Part shown: positions 13,259-25,300 of the stretch, in pieces
Position numbering within the stretch: the stretch's first letter is position 1
Layout: each line of letters starts with the position of its first letter
Origin: Fasciolopsis buskii
Lineage: Eukaryota > Platyhelminthes > Trematoda > Plagiorchiida > Fasciolidae
Assembly (NCBI GenBank): GCA_008360955.1
Contig: LUCM01009342.1
Coordinates: 1-64,000, forward strand
Reading direction: 5' to 3'
DNA: 64,000 bases
Notes under the pieces: model-generated
Database searches by the model: none
What the model saw: the letters and a program-made list of their open reading frames with translations, nothing else
What the model was told of the DNA's origin: nothing
Translations under genes and position numbers: made by a program

Positions 13259-14699
13259 TTTCGAAATTTAACAAAACTACGGCCAAGCAACTCTGTTTTG
13301 CACTGATAACGTGCCTTAGAAATGGATACTACTCGTCAGCAAATCCCAGCCCTGGGATAAAAATGCTGTTCAGCCTGTCAGTTAGGTCGGCTATCCAACC
13401 GAATTTAATGAACTATCAAGCTATTTTACCATTGGCCATTTCACGTACTCAAACTGAAACAAATGAATGATGAGATAAAAAATGCGATACTTTAGATAAG
13501 AAACGGATTTGATTGGTCCTTTAGGCAACTCATTATACAGTACGCACATGCAGCTCACCAGTAGAAAGCCACTGAGGCATGGTACCTTTTCTCTCAATTA
13601 TGCCTTCTTCCGTTAGTGAAATGGAACAATTGCAAGTTATTGCCATGGTTTGACATGTCCGTGTTCCGTGATGAATAACAGATTGATAAACCAACCAGAA
13701 ATAGCAATCAAATTGCACAGGAACATGAAGCTTTATGGAAATCCTTTGATGAGCTCTTTCTGAGTCCCCAAAACAAATGGAATGCGTTAAACGAAAGGGA
13801 TGACATTCTGACTAAACTTCGAACTCATTTGAGTGAGACGAAATAATTGTCCCACTTTCTCAAAGGTCGTCAAGGTTTTCATTGTCTGAGAGCAACTTGA
13901 TTTTGAGAGTCCTTATCGCGCACATTGATCTTTTAAGTTTAAGAAAATTTGGTGAAGGTTGTGGACGTTTCAGTCAGCCAAATTTTTTCGGGTACTGATA
14001 GAACGTATTCGCGTCTATGGTTATTTTTTGGACATGCTTTGAATGGACCTTACCGTATACCAGTATCTAATGTCATCCTAAAAACAAATAAGACTTTAAA
14101 ATGTGCACACATGCATATTTTACACCCGACTGAGAAAACCGAGCTGTCGACGCAGGAAAATGTAACTGGGAATCGGCAGCAAACAGACAAAAGATGGAAC
14201 AGTAAATAAGGGGAAAATAATTGCTTTTTGTATTTTCATCTTCCATCTTTTGTGATTTTTGTTTTGTTTTCAGTCTTCTTCAAGGGCAACGAGGTCTGCA
14301 GCCATAACATGACCTTCCCGCCACTTCTTCTAGTTCTTTCTAACTAAAACGGCTCCCTAAATGTAGGTGACTAGCAGATGTATAAAATGCATTCATGTCT
14401 CCATATTCGATTAATGAGGATTAGCTGAAGCAGAAGACTATTTTCTGTACCCAACATGCGACATGTACCCTCGTCAGCGTCAACCCGATGTACCCGCCAA
14501 AAATAGATAATGATCCGAGAGCATCTGGGATCTAATATTTAAGGTAGCCATGCATTATGAATACCGACAGACTAAGTCTCGCATCCATTAGGAAGGGCAA
14601 TACGAATTGTAACATTTCCCTTGTCGCGGATTAGTGGTAGCACCTCTGAGCTTCGCAATTCGTGGTGGCAGGCAGCATAGAGGAATTGCTGGCAGAAAT
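13259..14699. other. Upstream flank of gene A, no gene recognised
   Basis: On the minus strand the ten bases TTTCGAAAATG-like before the start of gene A nearly match those before gene B (TTCGAAAATG shared). No clear TATA box was seen. Short open frames at 13533-13718 and 13949-14209 show nothing recognisable. Confidence 0.45.
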
Positions 14700-14890
14700 A
14701 CCTAGTGAAGCTGTGGCGATGGGCCAATGGGTGGGATCATGGCTTTTGGAAATGAGGTCGCAGGTTTCGAATACCCACCCCCGGGGCAGCTTCACACTTG
14801 GCATTCCTCTGCTGGCAACGACCCCTTCCGGAAGAATGATGTGCACTCTCCCGTCATTAATGAAGAAAGCAAAATAAAAAAGACAAACGA
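14700..14890 (+). mobile_element. tRNA-derived SINE-like repeat, copy 1
   Basis: A tRNA-like head carries an A-box-like TGGGCCAATGG and a B-box-like GGTTTCGAATACC, with one extra T. They are enclosed by a perfect 9-base inverted repeat GTGAAGCTG (14705-14713) / CAGCTTCAC (14787-14795) in the position of an acceptor stem. The body contains AATGATGTGCACTCTCCCGTC and ends in AAAGCAAAATAAAAAAGACA. The same order of blocks occurs at 29055-29245 and, partly, at 31835-31970 on the minus strand, so this is a dispersed family. Short coding frames overlapping it are spurious. Confidence 0.7.
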
Positions 14891-17800
14891 AAGATGGAAT
14901 CTTCAATTTACAATGAATTCATTCAGAAGGTTCACTTCACCCGATCACCCACGGCTGTCCATGCTGAAGTATACCATCCATACATGAAACAACCACAGTA
15001 TGGTGCCAAATCCGTTCTTCTGGTAGTCAGGCACCCTGATCAGATCAGGCCTGACATTATTGTCAGAACTGGCCATTTTTGAATGAAATTCCCACCAGAC
15101 CAAACGTCAATTCAACCCTACTCTACTTCGTGCCCTATACTTATATTTCGTGTTACTGTGCCAACGTAAAACAAGGTAACAAAGATATCGTTCAATGGAT
15201 GTTGCATTGATATTTAACAGTAAACAGAAATCATGGTTGCAATGGTGATGCTGATGTTGCGGGTTGATAAAGAAAGCTCTATCAAAAATCTAAAACTTAT
15301 GAGGCTTACAAAGAAATTAGCGATTCAGCCGGAGTTAGAGTTTGACTGATGGTTTGTAGCCTTTCGGATGAATGCTTCACTTTCATGGGATATATTCACT
15401 TAGCAGAACCAAGGTAGGAAGAGCTATCAAATCAAATGCTATACCACCCAAAGCTTAGCACGACTGAATACGAACCTCGACCTTGCGGTTGTCGTAGTTA
15501 TCTGATCACCTCTGAAGGCGAAAGACCATCCCAGAAAATTGTTAAATGGATTAAAACATTGATTCCTTTTACAATCAAGCACAATTCCAAATCAAATAAC
15601 TACACACAGGCATTTGTAAAATTACTTTATCTAATCTCAATGCAAGCAAACACAATCACTGTTTCCTTAAGTGTTTGCCCTCGATATCATGTATTCAAAC
15701 TTGTTGTTTTCATTAATTAATGACTTTATTGAACAGGAAGAAGAAAATCTATTCGAGTACGAACAAAATTCATATATTGCGGTTGATATAATTATTATAT
15801 ATAATTCGTGCATCGGCTACTAACTGTTTTCAAGAAGAACAGAAGAAACGGCTTTAGACAAAACTCTATCCCTCCCCTCAGCCTCGCATTCTGCAAAGCA
15901 TACTACTTTCGCCCTTTTTTAGTTTTAACCAATCCGCATATCTGCTGGGTTTTTCAATAAGTTCTCGAGATGAAAATATCACATGCGATTCGCATTCGGA
16001 AGGCCACAAATTTCTTCCCAACGAACAATCGTCCTCCAAGTAATCAACGCCCACGCTGCAAGAAACTTTCCCGTGGCAAACAATCGATCACATAGAGCTC
16101 TCTATCTGTGGGATCAAATAGGATTTGTAAATGACTTGTAACGAACGGTCAAAGATTCGCCGAGCGGTTTCAGCATGATGGATAGACAACACTGCTGATC
16201 ATTCCTATCGGGGTTTAAACACCTTGCTTTCTAGCTGGTTAATTGCTCATGGACACCAAATTACAAATTATGGGTAGATACTCTCAAGTTTCACCGGCAC
16301 CTCATTTGTGATAAGTTTTTTCAGCATACTCTAACGCTTGCAACCAGTATGACAGTGGGTGTTATCAGACATTTCGTTCCCAAATCATCACGGCATTCGG
16401 TGCTGGACTAATGCAGATTGGGCTTTATATCTCTCGAACAATCAACAAAAGTCAAAGTCTCATTTTCCACATCCGAAAGGCAAATTCCTTCAACCATTTC
16501 CTTCGAAATTAACCGCTTTTTGTGTAACGGACATTAATAGAATAAAATAGTAAATTGAGCAATGTCTATCAGTAGAGTTTAGTTTCCATTTCAGCTAAAT
16601 CAAATGGAACTGAATCTGTGAACTAGATATCCACGTGACTTCCGATGAAACGCGAATCAAAAATATGATTCAGGCTTATCTGGACACATTATAAAGGTAT
16701 GCCACAAAACGTTTCGGTAGTTCTTGTATGTCTATTTTAAAGTATCTCAACTAACTCCTCAAAAAACTGGCGCAAACTGTAATCTATCATTTCTTTTTAT
16801 TTATGGCAAATCGTATTTGATGTTTTCACGTTAACACGATTACAACTGATTAAATATGAGCTCTTTCGTCACACTTCGTTGCTTTTTAGTTTACTCCATA
16901 TTACTACTTGGAAAATTAATTTTATTTCCTCGATAATATCGGCTCTCTGACCACGGTAGATTGAGCAGATTGCTTTAATTTTGTTAATGTTGCCAATCTG
17001 GAAACGAAGAAATTATTTTGTGGTTTTTTTTCAACTTGGTAGCTTCTGGCGAAGTGAGACAACGAAGTTCGTTTTAGGTGTGGATCAACCGAGCCTACTC
17101 CCCAGGGAGCCCACGTGATACGTCAGGTGCCTTCACTGGGACATTCCGAACTAGTCACTTACCTCGACTTTGGGATCAAAGGACTTGTGCTCCTTTACAT
17201 CTATTTCTAACCAATGCCAAATGTTACGATACAACGGACAGCCGATCAATCGTAGATACACTGAAAATCAGGGGCATATCAGACGTCTAATGTCTCATGC
17301 TATCGGTTTTCGATAAAATCATCCATAATTACCTTTATTCTTTTTAGTCGGCCTTGTTCATAACCTGGATGTGAAAAGTAAGCCTGGCGCCTTAATTCTT
17401 GCCATATAAACTATTTAAAACTGCGAAATTTGAGTGAATACTATCTTATAAACAAAATCTGAGTTTTTTCACCAGACGTTCAGTGGACGGAAGTAATTTT
17501 ACCGAATTGGGAAATCAGTAGTGTTTACTCCGCACACTGTTGCCCGAGCCTAGTGCGTATAGTTTCCGTTTGGTCCTAACCCAAAATGCAGATGTGTGTC
17601 TTACTTTTTAATACCATGCCTGCATGGTTTAAGCATTTATTTAGGGTGTTTAATAAATACCTAACTGTCTTTGAATATCTATTTTGTCCAATCTCAGGCA
17701 TTCGCTAGGCTCCAAACTTCAACAGTTGAGCAAAACCGAACGCACGTGTTCTTGTTCGAAACATGAAGTCACATAACGTTTTGAAGATAATAGATTTTAG

Positions 17801-17934
17801 TCACTGGAAAACATGTTAGTAGCTGGAAGCGCAATGTGAAAATATGATGCCCGTCAGAATGAGAAAATATCCGGACAATACGTACATGCGAGGCAGCATA
17901 TCACACCGAATTTTTGATATCCGGCTCTTCAATT
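14891..17934. other. No gene recognised between SINE copy 1 and the tandem array
   Basis: AT-rich sequence with short open frames only. The largest is 94 codons at 15436-15720, without recognisable motifs. A 70-codon frame at 17078-17290 contains PGSPRDTSGAFTG but has no recognised relatives. Confidence 0.5.
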
Positions 17935-18134
17935 CAATCTCCTACTACTAAAATATATCACGTAATCAAGCTCTGTTGGTCATATCCAAAGCCTACATCG
18001 TACTTAGGCTACCTGCACACAAGTCATCTATCCGTAGGGGTCGATCGGTCTGAGCTAGCGGACAGTAACCGTGCAACTGAGTCACGGATCGGTGCAACAT
18101 CATGTGGTGAAATTCAACAAACCGTTCACAGCCT

Positions 18135-18215
18135 GCCCGGTAGCCTAATGGCTTAGGCGTTCGACTCAGAATCGTTCGTCCTTGTTCGGGTTCGGATTGG
18201 CGTCCCAGTTCGGGC
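18135..18215 (+). repeat. tRNA-like polymerase III promoter module (unit 1 of the array)
   Basis: The segment begins GCCCGG and ends CGGGC, so its ends pair over five bases like the base of an acceptor stem. TAGCCTAATGG fits the A-box consensus well. GTTCGGATT at 18190-18198 fits the B box with one mismatch. Equivalent modules lie at 18544-18626, 18955-19034 and 19442-19522, and a partial one follows the gap at 19068. It resembles the head of a tRNA-derived SINE rather than a functional tRNA, since the anticodon and T arms are imperfect. Confidence 0.6.
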
Positions 18216-19042
18216 GCGGTCCATATGCACTGCTCATGATTCCTAACAAGCTGGATGAAACAACTGTACAGTGGTGCTTCGATCGTTTGTTTATGCTCAG
18301 TTGACCGATCATATCACATGGTGAATTATTTGATCAAAACATTCAATCTCCTACTACTAACATGTACCAAGTAATCAAGCTCTCTAGGTCATATCCAAAG
18401 CCTTGGTCGTACTTGGGCTACCTGCACAGAAGTCATCTATCAGTAGGGGTCGATCGGTCTGAGCTAGCGGACAGTAACCGTGCAACTGAGTCACGGATCG
18501 GTGCAACATCATGTGGTGAAATTCAACAAACCGTTCACAGCCTGCCCGGTAGCCTAATGGCTTAGGCGTTCGACTCACACAATCGTTCGTCCTTGTTCGG
18601 GTTCGGATTGGCGTCCCAGTTCGGGCGCGGGTCCATATGCACTGCTCAGGATTCCTAACAAGCTGGATGAAGCAACTGTACAGTGGTGCTTCGATCGTTG
18701 TTTTATCTCAGTTGACCGATCATACACATGGTGAATTATTGATCAAAACATTCCAATCTCCTACTACTACATGTACCAAAGTAATCAAGCTCTCTAGGTC
18801 ATATCCAAAGCCTTGGTCGTACTTGGGCTCCTGCACAACGAAGTCATCTATCAGTAAGGGGTCGATCGGTCTGAGCTAGCGGACAGTAACCGTGCAACTG
18901 AGTCCACGGATCGGTGCAACATCATTGGTGAAATTCAACAAACGTTCACAGCCTGCCCGTAGCCTAATGGCTTAGGCGTTCGACTCACAATCGTTCGTCC
19001 TTGTTCGGGTTCGGATTGGCGTCCCAGTTCGGGCGCGGTCCC

Positions 19043-19067
19043 NNNNNNNNNNNNNNNNNNNNNNNNN
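19043..19067. other. Assembly gap of 25 N inside the tandem array
   Basis: A run of 25 undetermined bases. The 53 bases just before it (18989-19041) are identical to the 53 bases just after it (19068-19120), so the two contig ends overlap and the gap is probably not real missing sequence. Confidence 0.95.
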
Positions 19068-19670
19068 AATCGTTCGTCCTTGTTCGGGTTCGGATTGGCG
19101 TCCCAGTTCGGGCGCGGTCCATATGCACTGCTCATGATTCCTAACAAGCTGGATGAAACAACTGTACAGTGGTGCTTCGATCGTTTGTTTATGCTCAGTT
19201 GACCGATCATATCACATGGTGAATTATTTGATCAAAACATTCAATCTCCTACTACTAACATGTACCAAGTAATCAAGCTCTCTAGGTCATATCCAAAGCC
19301 TTGGTCGTACTTGGGCTACCTGCACAGAAGTCATCTATCAGTAGGGGTCGATCGGTCTGAGCTAGCGGACAGTAACCGTGCAACTGAGTCACGGATCGGT
19401 GCAACATCATGTGGTGAAATTCAACAAACCGTTCACAGCCTGCCCAGTAGCGTAATGGCTTAGGCGTTCGACTCAGAATCGTTCGTCCTTGTTCGGGTTC
19501 AGATTGGCGTCCCAGTTCGGGCGCGGTCCATATGCACTGCTCATGATTCCTAACAAGCTGGATGGAGCAGCTGTACAGTGCTTCCATGAGTTCTTTATGG
19601 TCACTTGAGCGATCATATCACATGGTGAGTTATTTCATGAAAACATTCAATCTCCTACCACTAAAATGAA

Positions 19671-20758
19671 TCTTCAATTATTTGTCTGCTGCCAAGGACC
19701 AACGTTAAAGTTCTTCGAGCCAAGTGTTATTAGATAGTGCGACTCTTTAGAATTGAAGAAAACCAATGAAATCATTTGCATTGTTCGCAAGTCCTTGAGA
19801 ATATCGACGAAGCTGAGCCTGTCGAAATGGTGATTCATTTACAGTTTTTTGACAAACACTAGAATAGTCATTAGCAAAACTTTCGATGTGTTTTTATGCA
19901 TGTAGATTACAAACTATTTGGTAATTCCCATAATTGCCTGGAAACTAACCAAAATAGGCTTAATTTCAGACCTTTCGATAATTTGTCATTTGACGAAATT
20001 GGGAGATGGGCTGAGTGACGATAATTCACCGATCACATTATGTTTATAGTGTATGAGGCACATTTACGTCGATTCGCATTGCTCTTGTGCATCTCCACTG
20101 GGTGAAGTGAATTTTTAAACAAATGACCAGTAAAATCTCCTTCTATGTCGGTTGACTGATTTGTTTCTCTTTTTGCTCCCATTGGGCTCATTTTTGTACC
20201 AGTTTTGTCTTTGTAATAGGACGTACTAAGCTTAAGATACTTGCAAGTAACAATGAAAAGATCGATTTGCCAATAAATAAGTATTTTATTTGTCTCAAGT
20301 TGATTGTTTTAACAGCACATTCCCAACCGAATAAATCCAGTTGAACAGGGTTTAGGCTCCAACCAGAATGCGTGGCATTATGCGAGTTCGCAATTCTTAA
20401 TTCTTTATATCTATGGATTAATCGTCTCATGAATGCTAGCAAAACCTTGCTGTTGCTCAGAAGGTTTATTCGATTGTTGTAACATCCAATGGTGTGGAGA
20501 ACTGATGTCGTTCATGTATAATTCGATTCAATGATGATTTTCAAATTTCCATTGGTTCGGTATGATTGCACGAATCGACCAATGGTAAAACTGCTCACAA
20601 GTCTAATAACCTACGAAGGTCTGTTAACTGCAGTAAACGGTTGGACAGTATTTTTTGTCACGGTTGGCGGAGATAGGAAACGTAAATTACACGTTTTTTA
20701 GATTATACTGTTATTCCAAGAGCATAAAATTTGGTGTTATTTTTACCAGTGTTCGAAA
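19671..20758. other. Upstream flank of gene B, no gene recognised
   Basis: AT-rich sequence without supported coding. Just before gene B, TTATTTTTACCAG (ending 20749) looks like a splice acceptor ten bases ahead of the start codon. It could receive a 5' untranslated exon or a spliced leader. CATAAAAT at about 20723 is a weak TATA-like site. Either reading is an inference. Confidence 0.4.
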
Positions 20759-22108
20759 ATGGGAAACAACTTAATTTGTACCACTATTCTGCTGATGTGG
20801 TTCAAGCTACCAATGAGTTTCGGTCTATGCCCTGCCGACTTCCAAGAAACTTCAAATAACGTCTGTTTTAAAGGGTTTCTAAAATCTTCTTCGTTCTGCC
20901 AAGCCAATGAGTTATGTGAAGAAGAAGGTTCGAAACGTGAACTCAGGCTGCATCTACCCGGTGTGAATTCAGCTCAAATTCCAACGAAACTATTGAACAG
21001 TCACAACATATTCACGAGTATCACGGCGCTGCTGAATCGCTCTGCCATACTTGTCGATGGATGGCAATTTGGAGATCCGGGTTATTCCGGTTACTTCATT
21101 GACAACAACATTCAACAGCTTCCGTGGGCGACAACGTATCCGAGTTACGCAACGCAAGCGCTTACTATATACCAAAAAGGTGACTTCATTGATGGTGTTC
21201 AAAATCAACTTCTGGCTAGTTATGTCGTGTGCGAATTATCAAACCGGCCAGTACCAGGACCTGTTGAAATGTTTCATCGTGACTGGCCGTTCAAATTTCA
21301 ATTTATGTTCATAACTACAAGTGAGACAGTGGGTTGTTTTACTAATCATCCATCGGACAGTCTTTTGAAATGTGCAAAAGAGTAAGTGCACCAGAAGTTT
21401 CCGTGGTGTTGTTAATTCGAACGATGTTTTGGGTAGTATATCACTATAATACCCATAATTCATAAATATGGATGATAGTCATAATGTTACCGAGAACATC
21501 GTAGACCTGTCCAGTTCGCATGACCGAGGTTTCCCTTACAGCAATGAGCCAGCGCTCTTTTCTCACATCTATCAGTTACAGCAATTATATTTTTAGAATA
21601 AACGGCTTAATCAATATGATTACACTTATTTGCAGCCAAAGATGCATACAAATTATCGTGTAACCTAATCCCACATGTTGCGCCGATGATGTCAGTGTCC
21701 ATTTACTCTTCGAAAAAGTAAATAAACGTCGCTTCCGTCACTGGGCTCATCTCATTGAGTTTAAACGTTGTCATTGATGCATATCCATCACTTTTGTGGT
21801 AGGATTCAAACATACAATAATGCTAGTGGATAGATAGACATGAACACTAAGTGATCACGATTTGTACTTGTGATACCTGTTGTAATTGTTACCGAAAGTT
21901 AAACAATCAGTTCTCGAGCCATGTTTTATTCCTTGCCCTTCATGCCCAACAATCACACAGGTGTAAAGTCCGTTCTACGTGCCGCTCGTTCTACTACAAT
22001 TTTCAGTCGAGGGATTGCTTCATGTCAGACTATGTGAATTCATTTTTACCGAATTCCCTGGCCACTATGTCTGGCACATGGTCTCGTTATGCACGACCAA
22101 ATTGGTGA
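20759..22108 (+). CDS. Gene B: secreted C-type-lectin-like protein with PAN-like C-terminus
   Basis: Two exons: 20759-21381 and 21961-22108, 256 residues, ending in TGA. Read without splicing, exon 1 stops at CAKE because TAA lies in the donor GTAAGTG. The acceptor AATCACACAG ends at 21960 and splicing gives CAKE-CKVRSTCRSF. Residues 1-22 form a signal peptide (with one extra cysteine at 7). Residues 24-160 are C-type-lectin-like: a Cys24/Cys36 hairpin, FCQANELC with Cys53, WQFGDPGYSG, GDFID, and Cys158 in VVCEL. There is no EPN/QPD motif and no second inner disulfide. Residues 191-256 resemble a short PAN/apple module (Cys 193, 205, 209, 215, 227). One sequon, N93, is shared with gene A. Every mature-region cysteine of gene A is conserved. 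Probably a secreted binding or surface protein; the ligand is unknown. Confidence 0.9.
21382..21960 (+). other. Intron of gene B (579 bp, GT-AG, phase 2)
   Basis: The donor GTAAGTG is at 21382 and the acceptor CACACAG ends at 21960. It splits a Glu codon (GA|G) between the second and third cysteines of the C-terminal module, exactly as in gene A. The exon on each side has the same length in both genes. Confidence 0.9.
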
Positions 22109-22386
22109 AAGCATTTTGTTCACCGTGAACCTTTATCACTTCGGGTAGTGGTATGAAAAAGATCTGATGTCCTGACGAACGTGGGACTAATTTTACTTTT
22201 AAAAATTGTAATCAGTTGTTTGTGGATATGCCAGCCTGCCACAAAATGTTAATGCGAGAGTTTTGCTCGATTCATTGTTCAAAGCAAACGTCCTTTTTTC
22301 GTTAATCCATTCAAATACGAATAATCATTACAAATGCATCACAATCGAAACAAACAGCCACCGGTATTGTATTCTTGATAGCAAAG

Positions 22387-22392
22387 AATAAA
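22387..22392 (+). terminator. Candidate poly(A) signal of gene B
   Basis: AATAAA lies about 280 bases after the stop codon of gene B. It is the first canonical hexamer I noticed there. Such hexamers are common in AT-rich DNA, so this is tentative. Confidence 0.35.
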
Positions 22393-25300
22393 ATACTTTT
22401 TATCAATTAACCATCGATTTTCTAAGTTTTGGTTTTTCGGCCGGTAAAACTGATGCCTATAGAAACATTTGGAAAATTTGTTTTGTAATTGCCCGACGGA
22501 GTAATCCAATGAGGAACGTGATAAGAGCACAAGATAAAGTAAACCATATTTATGGTAAACGGCTAATATGTTTGCACATATGGAATACAGTTACATCGTT
22601 AGTGCTAAGGATCTCCCATTTGCCTACTTCTTCAATGGACATTTGTTCTAGACGACATAGAGAGCATTTTATTGAAAAAAACAGTTTGTCATAATAACGC
22701 ATATTAGATACTTTTCCCTCGAACGTGGAAACTCATTCTCTAAATATTTATTTCTTACCTCGGTATTAGTGAGGCCACGTGAAGATACCGCAACTGAAGG
22801 TCGGAATACTTGCTCCACGAGACCCGTGAAACTGAGTACTATCACCCGGAAATGAGGATCGTAAATTACGGACCCAAATTTGTAATCCGGTTGTTTTACA
22901 AGCAAGAATAAAAACTTGAATTGCCCGAGCGTTTGATCTGCTAACTTTTGAACCCAAAGATTGCTATTTTAACCTTTCAATCGGCTAGTATTCCAAATGG
23001 GAATGATCGATCAGTCGCAGTCAAGTTCTTAGCAAATGCACTTTTCTACCGATAAAGACAAAGTTGAAATATTTATTACTATTAACTGAAGTTCATTCCT
23101 AAGAAATAATCCGCATGCTGTTGTCGAATAGCTTGTGCAAACCGTAGCGGAAAACCAAAAGTTGAAAGGATCACAGATGCATTGCTTTATTCAACAGAAA
23201 TCAGCAGAAAAAAGCCAACGTGATTTTTCCAAGTCCGCCACTAGAGGAAAATATCGAAAATTATGCAGAAACGATTGATCACACGCATGCACAGTAAATT
23301 GCGTCGATGTACATTATCTCGCAGTTAGCATTGGAAGCTTCTGTCTTTATCACTGTATTCCTAGCCGAGGGCACGAATCGAAGGTGTAATAAAACCATGT
23401 CATTTGAGTCAATGTTAAACACATTCTGGACCGAGTAAAAACATGTTTCTCATTCAAGAGATCTACAAAGAATACATCAGCTTGAAGCCCATAAACCACG
23501 GAAGATTATTATAAGTCTGACCAGGTGGAATAGATTTCATTTCAGACTTGCGTGAATGAGAACGCGATAAGCCAGGTGAATCGTATTTGCGAACAGTTCT
23601 CTCAAAATACTTGACAGTTTCGGCATAGTTCTATTCTAAGCGAAATTACCGAATATAAGTTATTGGCTTTTACGCGAATATTATCTCCTTATCGTCAATA
23701 TGCCAAAATGTTGTGTGACAGGGAGCGTCTTATTTTGAGGCCGACTTTAATTGCAATGCGAAATGAATAGATTCAGTAGTTGCTGTTGGCCAAAATAACC
23801 TTTATGTCTGGAGCCCAAGAGTCGAAAAGCTTACTAATCACAATTTGTTATGGATTGTCAAACTGAGCTGCAAAGAATTACCAATAAGTGGCAAGCTCGC
23901 ATTCGTTTATTCCGGATTCCCTGTGAAATTACTATTGAATCAAAATTTTAGAGTTCATGCCAAACAATTTGAGGATTAGCGGCAATTGAACGTTAGCAAA
24001 ATCACGTTGGATAGTTCAAGAGGATATTTATTCATTACAATCTTCCTGATTGATTTTTCACGAGAAAATCGTAGAGATTCTATTGAAGGCTACATTGGTT
24101 GGTCACAACGCTGCTGAAATACATCAGGCAGGGCTACCCTATAAAGGGAGGTTTGGCAAACAATATATTCGGAAATCGGATGGTCGCTCTTTTCAGGATA
24201 ACACATTTCAAGTGTACACCGATCAAGCAGTCTTAAGTATGTTGCGGGGAAAAGAAGCTAACTGGAAAATATGAAAGTATAAATGTAAATTCTCAGGTGT
24301 TCGAGTTAATCATTGGTAATTGTACACTATACAACCAGTTACATGTGAATGCCGTTCTATCTTAATAGGTGATTGGTTAATTACAATAATAGTTGGCATC
24401 AAACATGTAACTATAAGTAAGCCGGCAAACATTCGTCTGACGCATTTGGGAACCAAGCTACTGGATTTTGTAGATAAGCAGTTTCACTGCCCTATTGTTA
24501 TGTTCTGAAATGCGCACACATATCAGTCTATGACAAACGAATCCCGGGAGACCCTTGAAGATGAACATGTGACACGGCTTTCAGTAAATCAGCAATTCAT
24601 CCAAACAAATCGATAGAGTGAAACTGAAGGACCAAAAAGTCATTTCAGATTGCATCCGCCAGGCTTCAGTGCATCAGAAATTTCCAAAACTTCTTTATGA
24701 TTACAAAATATGCAATAGTAACTGGGAGATGTTAAATTCACTAATGGCTGTTGCTGATCAGTGAATATTTGGAGCACCTGATTACTTAGGTTTTATCGCC
24801 GGCAGCTGCGTTCAACTATTTTATGAGCTTCAGAAGTGATAGATTATGTGATACTGCTAATTACTTTCTATCAAAGTAGTCTATTTACTGAGCATACGCA
24901 GGCTAATGTCGGGTTATTTTTGTCTTTGATAACTTACCCTATTTGTCATGAACTGTGCTCGCTGAAGTATTTGCCCTAAGCCTGCCCTTTCCAGTGAACT
25001 CATTACCTACTTCTCACTGATACTTCGTGACTGGTCCATCAAAATCTCATCTGAAGTTGGTTAAATAGTCAGTGTAGCTGAAATTTAGTACTTACTTTCT
25101 TCTGGGCGTGTCTTTATGACTATGCAGGCGGGAAGTAGAAATAACTGCCCTTCGCCGTATTGTTTCTCAACATGGACTGAGGCCACTCATTGATCCAAAT
25201 CAAAAATCCTCTTATCCATCCAAAAGAGATACTTGTGCTGGCTGGTAGACAGCTTTTAATGCACCCTACCGGCCACGATGTCCATTCCGGCAACACTGAA

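Larger units (their letters stand above)
17935..19670. repeat. Tandem array of a ~409-bp unit carrying a tRNA-like module
   Basis: Units start at CAATCTCCTACTACTA at 17935, 18344, 18754 and 19242. A fifth, truncated start at 19648 closes the array. Spacings are 409 and 410, then a unit broken by an N gap, then 406. Each unit holds a tRNA-like segment: GCCCGGTAGCCTAATGG (A-box-like) followed by GGGTTCGGATTGG (B-box-like), closed by GCCCG/CGGGC. The first and last units are the most divergent, while the inner ones differ mainly by single-base indels. The 67- to 101-codon open frames within the units repeat with the array and shift frame, because 409 is not a multiple of three. They are not genes. 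The array lies between the two divergent lectin-like genes. Confidence 0.92.

Noticed and set aside
17914..19587. Repeated open frames of 64-101 codons in the tandem array (YQVIKLSRSYPKP-type)
   Set aside because: They recur only because the DNA repeats. The 409-bp period is not a multiple of three, there is no start context or known domain, and one frame runs through the N gap.
20759..21385. Gene B as a single-exon 208-residue protein ending in CAKE
   Set aside because: The stop codon lies inside a consensus splice donor. The paralogue has the same arrangement, and a conserved second exon of equal length follows in both.
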